In this document: positions 47,101-58,455 of the stretch, one piece after another | How the letters are laid out: the number at the start of each line of letters is the position of its first letter | How positions within the stretch are numbered: position 1 is the stretch's first letter | Source: Fagopyrum homotropicum | Taxonomy: Eukaryota > Streptophyta > Magnoliopsida > Caryophyllales > Polygonaceae | NCBI GenBank assembly: GCA_033239125.1 | Contig: BSWB01000002.1 | Span: 2,017,001-2,081,000, forward strand | DNA length: 64,000 nt | Direction: 5' to 3' | Translations under genes and position numbers: made by a program | Notes under the pieces: generated by a model | Seen by the model: the letters and a program-made list of their open reading frames with translations, nothing else | What the model was told of the DNA's origin: nothing | The model's database searches: none

Positions 47101-48597
47101 AATATTTACATTATTTTCTCATATTACAGGCATTTGCACGTATAGAAAATCATTACTTTGTCAACAAGGGATTCTTTCCTTCTGACTCTTTCCTTCTTGA
47201 TAACATTGACAAGATAAGACACATCAAAACAACAATTGTCCAGGTATGTTTTCCATGGTATCCTTATTTTACACTGCTTTGTGTTATACTATGCGGACTA
47301 TTCTTGCAGATCATTTTCTTCCAAGGTTGCCAGTAAATAGTTTTTGTATCTTTCTGTTACAGGAAAGCGTAATCTTTTGCATTTTTTTTTCCAACCAGAA
47401 GATTCTTCCTTTCGAATTTCAATCCTAGCCTTAATAATCTTCAGAAAGTTGAATTGTCATAGAGTTTGGGCTTACTGATTTTGTGATATTTTGACTTGCT
47501 TCAAAATTCAGCATCTCTAATAAATTATTTGAAAAGCTGGAGAAAATGATCATACTTGGAACTTAAGTAGAAATTTGCTACAATTTTTCCAATCCCAAGG
47601 TTTTAAGATGTGATTGTGCTCGAAAAAGCTAATATTCTTCTACACTTGCATTAATGTCTTTTGAATTTCTTAAGTTACATCCTTTTTGAAGTCTAATCTA
47701 TCAGTGTTCTTATGTTGCTGAATATATTGTGGATTTGTCTGTTTGTTTGTGTGTTTGTTCAGAAGGAAAATGGAAAGGTAATGGTTAAGAAAACCAAAAC
47801 CAAATGATGATGTTTAAAATCCATGTATATTTAGTTACGGAAGTCGTATTCGCACGGTTCAAGATTTCGTTATTGCACCACGCATACGTCGTTATTGCAC
47901 CACGCATACGGATCCCGTAACTGTCATAAGGTCACGGTTACGATTACGGGTTCCAGATCCGTGATAATTTTCTACATGAATTCTAACCCGAAAAAAAATA
48001 AAAAATTCTGACACCGTCACGGTTACGCATTGCGTAACGTGATGTCAGGGAATTTTTTTTTTTTTACGGTTACGCAATGCGTGACCGTGACGGTCACACA
48101 TTGCGTATGAGTGGTGCATTAACGAAATCTTGAACCGTGCGAATACCCTTTGGTTATCATAGGTAAAGGGAATGTGCTATTTATCCCATCTTCTTAATCA
48201 TTACCTTTTCGTTTTTTTTCGAATGAGCAACCAAATAGGCCCGAATACGTTTCTAGGAGATTCATCAAAAACCGCTCTCTGCTAGTTTTCTCATGCTCAC
48301 CTTCTCAATATTGCAGGGTAGATATGACGTTGTATGTCCAATGATGTCTGCATGGGATCTTCACAAAGCATGGCCAGAAGCCGAGTTCATAGTATGCAAC
48401 ATCACACATTTATATTTCTTCAGTTGATCAATGCTATCAATCTATCATACCCTCCTACTTAACGCACTCACTATTATGTCAAACAGGTGGTTCCGAATTC
48501 AGGTCACTCTGCCAACGACCCGCCTTTAACTACCCAACTCGTGGTTGCAAACGAGATGCACAAAAGAAGTTATCAGGAGATGCTGGGTCGAAAATGA
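44152..48597 (+). CDS. PIP: Prolyl iminopeptidase (proline aminopeptidase, EC 3.4.11.5)
   Basis: Ten coding exons: 44152-44239, 44347-44573, 44855-44953, 45057-45230, 45324-45417, 45602-45699, 46790-46891, 47130-47243, 48317-48391, 48487-48597; 393 residues. This alpha/beta-hydrolase (peptidase family S33) cleaves N-terminal proline from peptides. Visible landmarks: oxyanion-hole motif HGGPGGG (111-117), RGSGKSTPH, nucleophile Ser180 in GGSWGS, catalytic Asp336 in GRYDVVCP and His364 in NSGHS. The N-terminal 60 residues are rich in basic, Ser and hydrophobic residues and precede the enzyme core (YPPIEPYSSGFLKV); a plastid or mitochondrial transit peptide is likely. Met at about 53 (MAVEGNEG) could start a cytosolic form. 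A short upstream frame (MKSPTRCC, 44134) overlaps the start. The intron before exon 9 holds a 301-bp MITE. Confidence 0.93.
47846..48146. mobile_element. MITE with long terminal inverted repeats in a PIP intron
   Basis: A 301-bp element with ends GTATTCGCACGGTTCAAG in exact inverted orientation, extended by ATTTCGTTA-TGCACCAC with one or two changes. The interior is full of short TTACGCAATGCGT-like inverted words. I did not find a convincing target duplication, so the superfamily is open. It sits in the intron between exons 8 and 9 of the prolyl iminopeptidase gene, away from splice sites. Confidence 0.75.
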
Positions 48598-49691
48598 TAG
48601 CCGTTCTACATGGTATACATATACCATTGCTTACATTGGTAGTTGTGGTGAGTAGAATGCTTCATTGTGATTATGAATCACTGCTCTATTGTGATTTGTG
48701 AGCTAGAATAAGCTGAAATTTGTTAGGACTGATATCCAAGGTTATGGATGAATGAAATGAGCGTGAAATTGTTCTATTGTTGCCGCGCTTGCTTGCTTCT
48801 TTCGAGTTTAAGGTTTGATAATGAGTAACAAAGGGCTTTCCACACAACATGATCCACTTATTACATATACCATTGCTTACATGTACTGTCATACTTCAAA
48901 CTGACTACTGTATACAACATAAATTTTACAAATATCAATATCCACATAATGACTCAACAAAAAAAAAGTACATTTTCATTAGTGTGGAAACATAAGCATT
49001 ACATTTGAAACTCGATGCAGTTTTCACATGTGATCTAATGTGAAAGAATAAGAACGTCAAGAGGCCTTGTTTGTACATCAACTGTGGTGCACAAACGAGC
49101 CTACAAATTGCCGATGAACACAGCCTAGAGTCAGCATAAATGTAATGTAGTTCTTGAACAGATGGTGTTGGCCAAATCCTTGACGTCTAATGATAACTGA
49201 TAATCATCATCGTCATAATATTGAGTACTTGAGCTGACGGTGTCGGTCAGGTTGTCCGACGTGAAGCCTTGTTTGTAGATAGTGAATGCAAACAACAAGG
49301 ACGTCCAGGGGCGTTATAGGCCCGTTGCACCCTTGACCTTGTCTGCCGTGAAGCCGTGTTTGTTGTTGGTGAATGCAAACGACACGGACGTCTAGAGGCG
49401 TTATAGGCCAGTTGCAGATAGTTTGGAGCAAACTTAGGGGTAAAGATAAATCAACTGCCTAGCTGCATCTACAAAAAAGAATAAAACACATCAAGTGAGG
49501 AAATATGAATTCAAATCAACAGAGAGATTCAATGCTATACAATAAGCAATTCAACAACAGAGATACAAAAGATCAAAAGGACCAGAAGACAAAGCTAATT
49601 TTAGGGTTCATAAATTATGAAAGGTAATTGCATTCCATTAAGTTTGAACCCTAAACACATACTAGAACAAAATTTCCAGGCAGAGCAGACG
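48598..49691. other. Convergent 3' region between PIP and PPR genes
   Basis: This contains the PIP 3' UTR and the 3' flank of the PPR locus. An 87-bp-spaced duplication occupies 49261-49329 and 49348-49416 (both have GTGAATGCAAAC, GGACGTC and GGCGTTATAGG). No gene is supported; the 72-codon minus frame at 49213-49431 is produced by this duplication. Confidence 0.5.
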
Positions 49692-50840
49692 TGCAAGACG
49701 GTTGGTTTCAACTAAATTGACAGGAAACTCAATGTAAATAGCTTAGGACTCTCTCTTTGATGAGATTTTTGGTTCAATTCTTCTGGATATAGCTTTAGTA
49801 ATCATTAAGAAAGACAAATCCTAAACTAAGTTCACATTACCAGAAAATAAGCTTGATATAACATTAGCTTAATAACCTGGCTACATTTGGCTCAGTATGT
49901 GAAGCAGATACCCAGCTGATTCCAACATTCTTGAAGATTTTCTTCCCCTTCATTACACTTCTAAATTGGTCAGCTATATCCCACTTCCCGGCTGCTGCAT
50001 AAAATTCGGATAGTAGTATGTACGTCCCGGGCTTATCAGGCTCCAACTCATATAAATGCCTTGCAGCAAACTCACCTCTTGTGATATCATTGTTTTGCTT
50101 ACAAGCATTCATCAATCCTGCCCAGACTTCACCTGTCAGTTCAATACCATTCTTGATCATATTTTCGTACACAGACCAACTTTCGTCAACATGACCAGCC
50201 CGGCCAAGTATGTCAATGTAACAAGCATAATGCTTGCTTCCTGGACCGAAACCGTATTTCTTTTGTGCAAGACGGTTGGTTGCAACTAAATTGACAGGAA
50301 ATTCAATATAAATTAGCTCTTGGCTCTCGCTTTTATGAATTTTTTTGTTCAATTCCTCTGGCTATAGCTATAGTAATAATAATGAAAGACAATTCCTACA
50401 CTAATTTTAAATTAACAGAAAATAAGCCTGATATAACATTAGCTTAATAACCTGGCTACATTTGGCTCAGTATATGAAGCAGATACCCAGCTGATTCCAA
50501 CATTCTTCAAGATTTTCTTCCCCTTCATTACACTTCTAAATTGGTCAGCTATATCCCACTTCCCGGCTGCTGCATAAAATTCGGATAGTAGTATGTACGT
50601 CCCGGGCTTATCAGGCTCCAACTCATATAAATGCCTTGCAGCAAACTCACCCCTTGTGATATCATTGTTTTGCCTACAAGCATTCATCAATCCTGCCCAG
50701 ACTTCACCTGTTAGTTCAATACCATTCTTGATCATATTTTCGTACACAGACCAAATTTCGTCAACATGGCCAGCCCGGCCAAGTATGTCAATATAACAAG
50801 CATAATGCTTGCTTCCTGGAATGAAACCATATTTCTTTTG
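49692..50840 (-). repeat. Tandem duplication (unit about 575 bp) of the PPR 3' end and flank
   Basis: Unit 1 is 49692-50265 and unit 2 is 50266-50840. Each runs from GCAAGACGGTTGG (3' flank) to the KKYGF codons of the PPR frame, where the duplicate ends. At the junction the copy reads AAG AAA TAC GG directly into the flank. Identity is high in the coding part and lower in the flank, so the event is fairly recent with coding sequence perhaps lightly constrained or gene-converted. Confidence 0.88.
49864..50265 (-). pseudogene. Headless duplicate of the PPR C-terminal part
   Basis: About 134 codons, from QKKYGFGPGSKHYACYID to the same stop as the full gene (PNVARLLS), with only a handful of changes such as DESW for DEIW and CKQNN for CRQNN. 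It lacks a start codon, targeting peptide and all upstream repeats, so it is a non-functional by-product of the tandem duplication. It lies just downstream of the full gene in transcript direction, and read-through transcripts could include it as a second 3' UTR. Confidence 0.85.
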
Positions 50841-52043
50841 AGCTGACTGGAAACATTCTCGTCCTTCCGCAACAAGCCCTGATCGAGAACAAGCTGATAG
50901 AACAGCAAGAAAGGTCACATCATTTGGGGTGTGGTTTCCCTCTTCTTCCATCTTCTTAAACAAATCAACTGCCTTAACACCTTTTCCATTTGTCCCATAT
51001 GCATCTATCATGCTAGTCCAAGACACCAAATCTCTCCGAGGAATCCGATCAAAAACAAGACTTGCCAATGAAGCTTCACCACACTTGGCATACATATCTA
51101 ACAAGGCATTGCACAATTGGGTATCATTAAAAAGATCGAAACGGACAGCCACACAGTGAATTTGCTTTCCCGCCCACAAAAGGGAGTTATCAGAGCAAGC
51201 TGCCAATACACTCGTCAAGGCAAATGTATTCGGTTTCATGGAACTCATGGCCAACAATGCCTCACTATATCTTCGATTCCTAACACACGCAGCAATGAAG
51301 GAATTGCGCATAACATTATCCTTATTTTCCCCCAAGCTCTTATAAATATGAATAACTTTATCAATCATGCTGAAGTGAGAGTAGAAGTCAATGAGAGCCG
51401 TGCCTAGAACAACCAAATCATCACTTCCTAAGGTAATTATCAAACAATGAACCTGCATACCTTGCCTGAGAGCATTCAGACAGACACAAGCCTTGATCAC
51501 AGAACACAAAGTGAAGCCGGTAAACCGAACACCATCCCTCCTCATCTCCTCAAACGCCAATATCGCCTTCAGAGCTGAACCACGTCTTAGACAATTGGCG
51601 ATCATAGCATTCCAAGTGACCACATCTTTGCAACTCATTTCATCAAAGACTCTGGAGGACTCGACGATTAATCCGTGCTTAGAATACATGTCCATAAGTG
51701 CAGTTTGGGGCACAATTTGAGTATCTGAACCAAATTTAACCATCAAGGAATGAACTTGCTTCCCACATAACGAGTTGGGCAAGGCCGAGCAAGCGCTCAG
51801 AACAGGGGTAAATGTGTAGGGATCGAAGTCCGCACGAGCGCGATGAACGCGTTCAAAGAGGGTACAAGTTGCCAGAGGGTCATTGTTCCGGACATGAGTG
51901 GCGAGAGCGGAGTTAAGAGTTCTCAAGTCTCTTTGAAGCAATTCGTCGAACAGGTGGCGGGATTTTTTTCTTGGAGCAGAGAAGAATGGGAGTATGTTGG
52001 GGGTTTGCTGCGTGGAGCGAATGAGTCGAGAAGGGACTGACAT
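50439..52043 (-). CDS. PLS-class pentatricopeptide repeat protein (At5g66500-like)
   Basis: An intronless frame of 534 residues starting at MSVPSRLIRSTQQ. The N-terminus is basic and Ser/Thr-rich, consistent with mitochondrial targeting. Repeats of about 31-36 residues follow, with typical PLS-type words: LFDELLQRDLRTLN, FTPVLSACSAL, GKQVHSLMVKFG, TALMDMYSKHG, RVFDEM-CKDVVTWNAMI, GKQIHCVAVRF, LDMYAKCG, VSWTSMIDAYGTNGKG, NDVTFLAVLSACSRSGLV. The C-terminal part (YACYIDILGRAG, ARHLYELEPDKPGTYILLSE) is an E-type extension; no DYW deaminase domain follows. Such proteins bind organelle RNA and often specify C-to-U editing sites, recruiting a deaminase in trans. The order of motifs matches what I recall of Arabidopsis At5g66500. 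Its RNA target cannot be read with confidence by eye. Confidence 0.93.
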   Translation of the reverse strand: MSVPSRLIRSTQQTPNILPFFSAPRKKSRHLFDELLQRDLRTLNSALATHVRNNDPLATCTLFERVHRARADFDPYTFTPVLSACSALPNSLCGKQVHSLMVKFGSDTQIVPQTALMDMYSKHGLIVESSRVFDEMSCKDVVTWNAMIANCLRRGSALKAILAFEEMRRDGVRFTGFTLCSVIKACVCLNALRQGMQVHCLIITLGSDDLVVLGTALIDFYSHFSMIDKVIHIYKSLGENKDNVMRNSFIAACVRNRRYSEALLAMSSMKPNTFALTSVLAACSDNSLLWAGKQIHCVAVRFDLFNDTQLCNALLDMYAKCGEASLASLVFDRIPRRDLVSWTSMIDAYGTNGKGVKAVDLFKKMEEEGNHTPNDVTFLAVLSACSRSGLVAEGRECFQSAQKKYGFIPGSKHYACYIDILGRAGHVDEIWSVYENMIKNGIELTGEVWAGLMNACRQNNDITRGEFAARHLYELEPDKPGTYILLSEFYAAAGKWDIADQFRSVMKGKKILKNVGISWVSASYTEPNVARLLS

Positions 52044-52539
52044 TCACCGCAGTTGCAGAACGAGGACGGAGTTGACTGCTCGGAGCAATTTCGTACTGTA
52101 ACACAACTGAACTACAATGAGCGCCGCCAAGATGAGACCGTTACTATCCTGCATCAGCACAACCCACCACCACCGTCTGTTATAATTTATTTTAACTAAT
52201 TCTCTTCCTCAATTCTTCTATAAAAATTTGCTTGTAGTAGATTTTCTAAAACTATGTACCCGTTAAAAAACATACTCAAATTAAACTTCTCGAAATTATT
52301 TTTGTGTTTTCCTTTTTTTTTTTTTTTTTTTTTTTAAAACTCAATTTTGGCCTTATGTTTTTTCATCCCGAAATTCATTGTTCATCCATGGGTATTCAAC
52401 GTTATTTTTCGATTTTTAGGGGATAAGTATCTTTTGAAGTAAAGTAAACCCAAAAATAAACTTCAAGTATACAATCTTTTGTGATTTATTTATATAAACC
52501 CGTTGAGAAATAAACTAAAAACCCATATAAACTCATTTA

Positions 52540-54258
52540 TGTAACATCCGGTTTTCTGGCCGTCACGCCCCCGCGGTCACAGCGGCCGCCTCAGCGGCAA
52601 GTGACGTCAGTCACCGCCCCAACAGCTAGCCGCGGTCGCGGCGGGGTCGAGCCGCGGGTGCAGTAGACCAAGATCGTAAGATCTTCTTTCCTTTTTCGTT
52701 TATATCTTATTTCCTTTCATAAAGATCCGATTTTATATCTTTGCAGGGGCTGACTTTCCTGGATCTTCTAAATAAATTCCCTCTTTCTCTTCCTTTTTCC
52801 GTTTCTTGCATACGTTTTTCTTCAACCTCGAAAGCTGCAGCCTTCTTCCCTTGTGAACCTTGCTGAACGTGTAAGTCTTCTTCTATGTGATTCTCCCTCA
52901 CGTTCTTGTACTTGTTGCATCGTTCCTCCCTTCTGTTTTTCTTTCTTTTCGTTCTTCTCTTCTCCTCCTTCTTCTTCTTCTTCTTCAAGAATCAAGATTG
53001 AGTCTTGATTCTTGTTGGTCGTTCCGTTGTTGATATGTTGATGTTCACAGACTCCTTTGATTGAGTTGTGACGTGTGTGTGTGTTGAGAGAAGCAAGCTT
53101 GAGTCCTTGTTGAGTTCCTTGCTGTCGAAGGAGAAGACGAGCTTTCTGCACCATAACCGCCCTCGTGCCCTGTCCAGCTGCCCCTGCGGATCTTGCCCAG
53201 TGCCGCCCCTACGGTACTGTTTGCCGCCCCTGCGGTTTTCCCCCAGTTGCTCCCGTCTTTGGTGAACTGCTTCCTTCCTTGCTTTTCTCGTTCCTTCCCT
53301 TGACTTGTGTTGATGTTGTTGACCCTTCTTGATCTATAAGACTAAGGTTGATACATTAGCCTGCGAAGATCTCTTAGAGATCATTGAGACTAGAAGTTAT
53401 AGACTTTTAGCAATCGTTTCGTTCTTGATTCGTTATGCCTTGTTGAGCAGGCTTTCCGTCCTTCTTTCTTGCGGGACACTGAGTTGTTTGCTGACCTTTC
53501 AGTGAGGTAAGTCCTTTGAACCTACTTAGCTTCATTCCATATATTGGTTTGAGTATATTGACTTGTTTGCGTTGTTATTATTGTTATAACTGATAACCGG
53601 ACTAGGATTGACCTTCATAACCATAATTGGCCCAAGTGTATCATAATTGGGCGGTGACCGCTTGTCCAGTTCAGAAAGGGGAAACTAGGAGGTGCTCTTG
53701 CGACTAGTCCAACAAGTGACGGAATGATGCATACGTTCTATTCCTGTTGGTGAAAGGGGACAGAGGACAGAGGCGAGATCATAACAATTCTCGTGTGACA
53801 ACATAAGTTGAATTAGTAAAAGGATTAACTTATTGAAAGATAATAACCCGTTTTATGCGAGCATACTATATGTTTATATTACTTTATGTGTGTTTGTGCC
53901 TTTACTGTCTTTCTGATATCTAGAATATTAGCTAACGGTTTATACCGGTGTTGTAGACGTTCCACAGGTTAGAGATGCTGCCCAGTGATCCGGATGGTGT
54001 GATCAGTCGGAGTTCCCGTACATTATAAGACGGGATCGGGTTTATATTTCAGTTGTCGTTTTTTTCTTTGTTTTGAACTCGGTTGCGAGTCCCTTACGCT
54101 TCCCTTTGTTATAACCTTTGATTTTATTATAAGTTTTGGTTTCATTTATTGGTGTGTTGCTGTAAGATCCGATGTTGTCGTTGCTACTCTAAGGGTTGTG
54201 ACCTATTGTGAGGTCCTAGCCCGTAACGCTTCGAGTTCCCAGAACTTTGGATGTCACA
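52540..54258. mobile_element. Solo LTR of an LTR retrotransposon
   Basis: A 1719-bp segment with ends TGTAACATCC...GGATGTCACA (TG...CA, imperfect terminal inverted repeat), flanked by an exact 5-bp duplication ATTTA (52535-52539 and 54259-54263). No internal retroviral-type genes and no second LTR are present, so it is the product of recombination between two LTRs. It is GC-richer than its flanks, with a CGCGG-rich patch at 52560-52660. The LTR length and ends are like those of plant Ty3/gypsy elements, but the lineage is not determined. Confidence 0.85.
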
Positions 54259-55134
54259 ATTTAGTTTATAACCCGAAATAAAAACAATTCGCAATTAACA
54301 CAAGCTCTTAATAATCATTCTTTTGCAAAAAACCACCTATTAAATTTTTTTAGCATAAAACCACCCTTAATATTCATCTATTTTCAATAAACAACCCCTT
54401 ATAATTTTTTTGACATATAACCACCATTAATTTTAATTGTTTTCAATTAACCACCCTATAGCAAGTTAAAATTACATCAAAAAATTTAAAACTAAAGCAT
54501 AAACAAGATAAATTTTTATTATTAATATTAATATTAATATCACAATTAGTTTCCATACTTTGGTTAAGCATTATAATTTATAATAAAAAAATAAAAAAAA
54601 TAAAAATTATTATCCATGTAAAAAAAAATCCAAATTTTATAAATTACTAACTTGTATATAAACTACCACCTACAAAATCAATTCTAATACGGTCTCAACT
54701 CCTACTAAATTGATTATGTGATTGTCGGATTGAAATTTTTTTTATCACTTGTTTTAGTTGACCAATAATCATATTATTATAACCATTTTATTTTAAAAAA
54801 AGTCCTAAAAAATAAAAATTGATGAAAAGAATTATTGGATAACATTTTTCCAATATAGCTATTGAAATATTAGGCAATAATTTAGGTACGATTTAGCTAA
54901 TTTTGATTAATGTAAATAGGTATATAGATTTGTAGATTCTTCTTGTTTTCTTCCACATTGGTTGATGTGTGATTGCTAAATTTCAAGAGTAGAATAATCA
55001 AAATAAGATTTTTGTGGAAGACTTAAATCCGTCACTTCCAAGTCTTCTCCAAAGAAGACAACTCATAGTCTCCACTTTCCACAATGGAACGTCCGAAAAA
55101 AGTTTGTAATAATACACACTAACTTGACTCCCAC
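54259..55134. other. Intergenic, AT-rich with degenerate repeats
   Basis: At 54310-54460 a word of the type ATAAACCACC...TTAATTTTTTT recurs three or four times at roughly 50-60 bp spacing. An (ATTAAT)n microsatellite lies at about 54520-54541. A block at 55010-55080 (GGAAGACTT...CCAAGTCTTCTCC) resembles 56445-56515. No gene is seen. Confidence 0.4.
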
Positions 55135-55143
55135 GGTCACAAC

Positions 55144-55747
55144 CGGTGGCGGTCGCAAAATTTTGAAAGGGGGGCGAAAATTTATTTTTGATAAATATAT
55201 CTATGAAAATAAAAACAGCGATAAAAACAAAGTTAATATGTCATTTACTTATAATAAATAAAAATACAAAAAAAAATTAAAAAAACATTACACTTGCTGT
55301 GCCCTATAGGCACGTCTATGACCGTGCCTCTTTAGTTTTTTTTTTCAAAAACGTTATACTATATCCGCGGTCTAGAACCGCACCTCTATTTGTGTTTTTA
55401 TTATCTTTATTTCGGATATTAAAACGCTGTCCTCGACAACGCGTATTACAAATCATAGTGCGGTCTAAGACCGCGCTTCTACTTCAAACAACAAATCTCG
55501 TGCATTTTGGTGAATTATTTCACTCCGAGCCTAAAACGGGAAATTCTTTTGAAGTTTCGTTTACTTCGGCGAAAGATCCAAAACAACATTTAAATATAAC
55601 ACAAGAATAATGATATTTAAAAAATTAAAAAATCGTAGAAATTTTTTTTATAAACGAGAAGCCACAACCCATTTTAAAACGATTTTTTTTATTTTTTATT
55701 TGGAGGGTGGGGCGGCTGCCCCACCCTGCCCCCCAAGGGCCGCCCCT
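55144..55747. mobile_element. Mutator-type non-autonomous element
   Basis: A 604-bp segment flanked by an exact 9-bp duplication GGTCACAAC (55135-55143 and 55748-55756). The ends are weakly inverted (CGGTGGCGGTC against AGGGGCGGCCC). The interior contains GTGCCCTATAGGCAC and several GCGGTCT / AGACCGC words. The target length fits Mutator; the poor terminal repeats suggest an old or atypical copy. Confidence 0.65.
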
Positions 55748-55768
55748 GGTCACAACTAAAAATAGATA

Positions 55769-56064
55769 TCTCATATCTATTAAAGTAGAAGCCTTTATTG
55801 TCACGTGCTAACACATTTTTCGAAGCTCAAAAAATTTATTGTAAATAGTATTTTAAATTTTTTTGTATAAATATTTAAATTTTTATATTTGTTAATCAAA
55901 GTTATACTCCAATTTTTTTATCTAAAATTTTGTCCAATTTATCATCAAAAGGGATAAATAATTACTTATCAATTTATTCATTTATATATATACTAACATT
56001 AACATGATAATAAATCTAGCCCTTAATTTTCAGAACCCGCACGAGGTACGAATATTACACTAGT
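55769..56064 (+). mobile_element. Short Helitron remnant
   Basis: The 3' end reads CCCGCACGAGGTACG (decayed hairpin) then TTACACTAGT, with the insertion-side T following. The 5' side (TCTCATATCTATTAAAGTAG) resembles the 5' end of the other Helitrons here (TCTATATATACTACTAAA). About 296 bp, no coding content. Confidence 0.5.
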
Positions 56065-56669
56065 TGGTTATTGATTGACGATCACTATTCACTAGAGATA
56101 AACAACTAACTTATTATTGATTGATGATCATTAGAGGAACCTTATTTATGTTCATTTATCTCTATTTTTCATTCTAACATTTATTTTTATAACTTTAACT
56201 AGTTAAAAAAAAAGATTCTACAAAAGTTCAAACTATGATTTTTTTTCTACTAGTTCAATTTTTTTTTTTGAATATTCTTTTGTAAAAAAGTTGCAAAATC
56301 ATTCAATTTATATATAGCCCCAAATTTACTACTAGCTGAATTATCAATTATTATGTTATAAGCAAAGTATTCAATTTTATTGTTATTTGCTTTCAAAACA
56401 TTTGTTGATTGTTATGTTTTGAGTGTTGAATATTCAAAACAAACCTTTTGTGCAAGACTTGCTTTGGTTCATTGACCTCCAAGTCTCCTATAGAAGAAGA
56501 CAAGCCATTGCATCTCAACAAGAGAACTGAACTTCTATTATAAGTTGTAAATTACTAACTTGTTTTAAGTGTTTATTATATATTGACTTAATCAAAAGTG
56601 GTGAAAAAAATTTAGCTTTTTATTTTTTTTTCTTATTACACTCTCTTAATTTTCTATTATAAAACTAAA
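56065..56669. other. Intergenic, AT-rich
   Basis: No gene is seen. It contains the block 56445-56515 that resembles 55010-55080, and otherwise A/T-rich low-complexity sequence. Confidence 0.4.
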
Positions 56670-57331
56670 ACTAGTTTAGTGCCCGCACCTTGTGCGGGAG
56701 TGTCTAAATAAAAAACAATATTATATTTAAAAACTAGTTTAGTGCCCGCACCTTGTGCGGGAGTGTCTAAATAAAAAACAATATTATATTTTCACTTTCA
56801 TGCATCATATATTTGATATCAATCTATAGTAAAAATTATTTTTCTAATTAATATGACTAACATATGAGGATTAATTTTTTTAAATAAATAAATGAACATA
56901 ATTAAAATTCTATTACAAAGAATATTATTCGAGTATTATATTTATACCTTAATATATAATCACTTTTACTAAGATAGAGGAGAAAATTTTTATTTAGTTT
57001 AAATTTAACAAATGTGTCATATCTTGTTAGAAGATTTGCGTTAGATTTTCTCAACAAATCGAGTTTGAATAGATTAATTTGTTAATTTTGATTGGGAGAT
57101 AGTAGAATTTATTTATTTTTTAATTATTTATTTGAATAAAATTGACGTGGCATGATGACTGTTGATGACTGTTTATAAATTCTAGTAAAACATTTTTTTA
57201 TAAAATAATTAATGGCAAGTCTGTAAATACGTTGTGGTAAATCTGTAAATAAATTGAAAAAATGCTGACGTGGACGGCCTTAGAGGTTGACACGTGGACA
57301 AAATGGGTGCTGCTTTAGTAGTATATATAGA
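56670..57331 (-). mobile_element. Non-autonomous Helitron with a doubled 3' end
   Basis: On the minus strand the 5' terminus is TCTATATATACTACTAAA (57331 downward, preceded by A). The 3' terminus is a CCCGCAC-loop-GTGCGGG hairpin, then CACTAAACTAGT, followed by T. These are the hallmarks of Helitrons: TC start, hairpin, CTRRT end, insertion between A and T. The last 63 bp including hairpin and CTAGT is present twice in tandem (ends at 56733 and 56670). No Rep/helicase is encoded. Confidence 0.85.
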
Positions 57332-58448
57332 TTCATAATATAGTTAAAAAAATCATTCGTTCTAAATATAATGTTCTTGTACCTATCATTAGCTATAGTT
57401 AGTATTTACCCTCTTGCCCTATTTCACAATAAAATTGGGGGTTTTGTTTCAGCCTTTTATCGAGATGTTAAGATTTCAACGTAGAGATTGAGAAATTCAG
57501 TTTCGTCACATTTACTTGAAAGCTAAAATTTTTACGGACTTTCTTGCTCCGTTAGCTTTTAATTTTCATACAAGTTATCATGTTTTAAAGATTTCACCTT
57601 TAGGTGTTGTTAGTTGGTTGGACATTGATGCCCGAGGTGTGGCGAACCAGCAATATGTCTCCATTTAAGCTTTGGTTTGCATATGATAATAATACGGACG
57701 GTAAGACTTCTGTCTTACACATCTCTTCTACATCATATGAACTCAAATTATATAAAGGGTAAGGAAAGAAGAAGTGTGAGTTGTATTATTAGCATGCGTA
57801 GATTTTAGGTATGTGTTTTGGGTACATAAAAAAAACATATAAATAATGTAGTTCGTGAAACAAATTGGATTTCATAAATTTTTATTTTAAAAAACTATAT
57901 TTATATATTAAGTATAATACCAAAAATCTTATACCCGATTTTAATACCTCAATGTAATTTTTTGAATTATTATACTTTAAATTCTACACCTGAATCCACT
58001 ACCCAAAACCTAATACTTGAGAACCAATATGTAAAGTTCAATACTCAAATTTTGATTCTCAAAATTTAATTTTCAAAATGCATATCTAAAACCATAGCCT
58101 ACTTTGTCTACACAAATAAATTACCCATAAAGTCAGAAAAACTATCACTAGGCCAAACAAAAAAATGCGTAAAATAACTATTTTTTGGTGTTAATATATC
58201 ACATTTAACTACTTAAGAATGATTTTTTTTGTTAGTTTTAAATTTATGTTTATTTAAATTTTAGTTGAGAGGTAGTTTCGATTTATTGATAATTTAGATT
58301 AACTGAGAGATAATATCACTTATGAAGTGTTATGAATCTACTTTGTCAAATTAGACAAAGAAAAAAAATGATGCAAGGTAGCATGTCCTTTGATTTTGAA
58401 GTCTTCTAATATTTTTAGTTGGACTATTCAAAGTCTCTTGATTTCAAC
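57332..58448. other. Upstream region of the receptor-like gene
   Basis: AT-rich, no coding sequence recognised. The final 100 bp leads into the TATA box of the LRR gene and contains AAGTCTTC and CAAAGTCTC words. Confidence 0.4.
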
Positions 58449-58455
58449 TATATAA
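58449..58455 (+). promoter_or_regulatory. TATA box of the LRR receptor-like gene
   Basis: TATATAA lies 117 bp upstream of the start codon at 58572. A start of transcription about 30 bp downstream would give a leader of roughly 85-90 nt. The position fits; not tested. Confidence 0.55.

Noticed and set aside
52822..53265. Lysine/glutamate-rich and other frames in 52707-53265
   Set aside because: They lie inside the solo LTR, in a CTT-rich tract that creates long open frames on the opposite strand.
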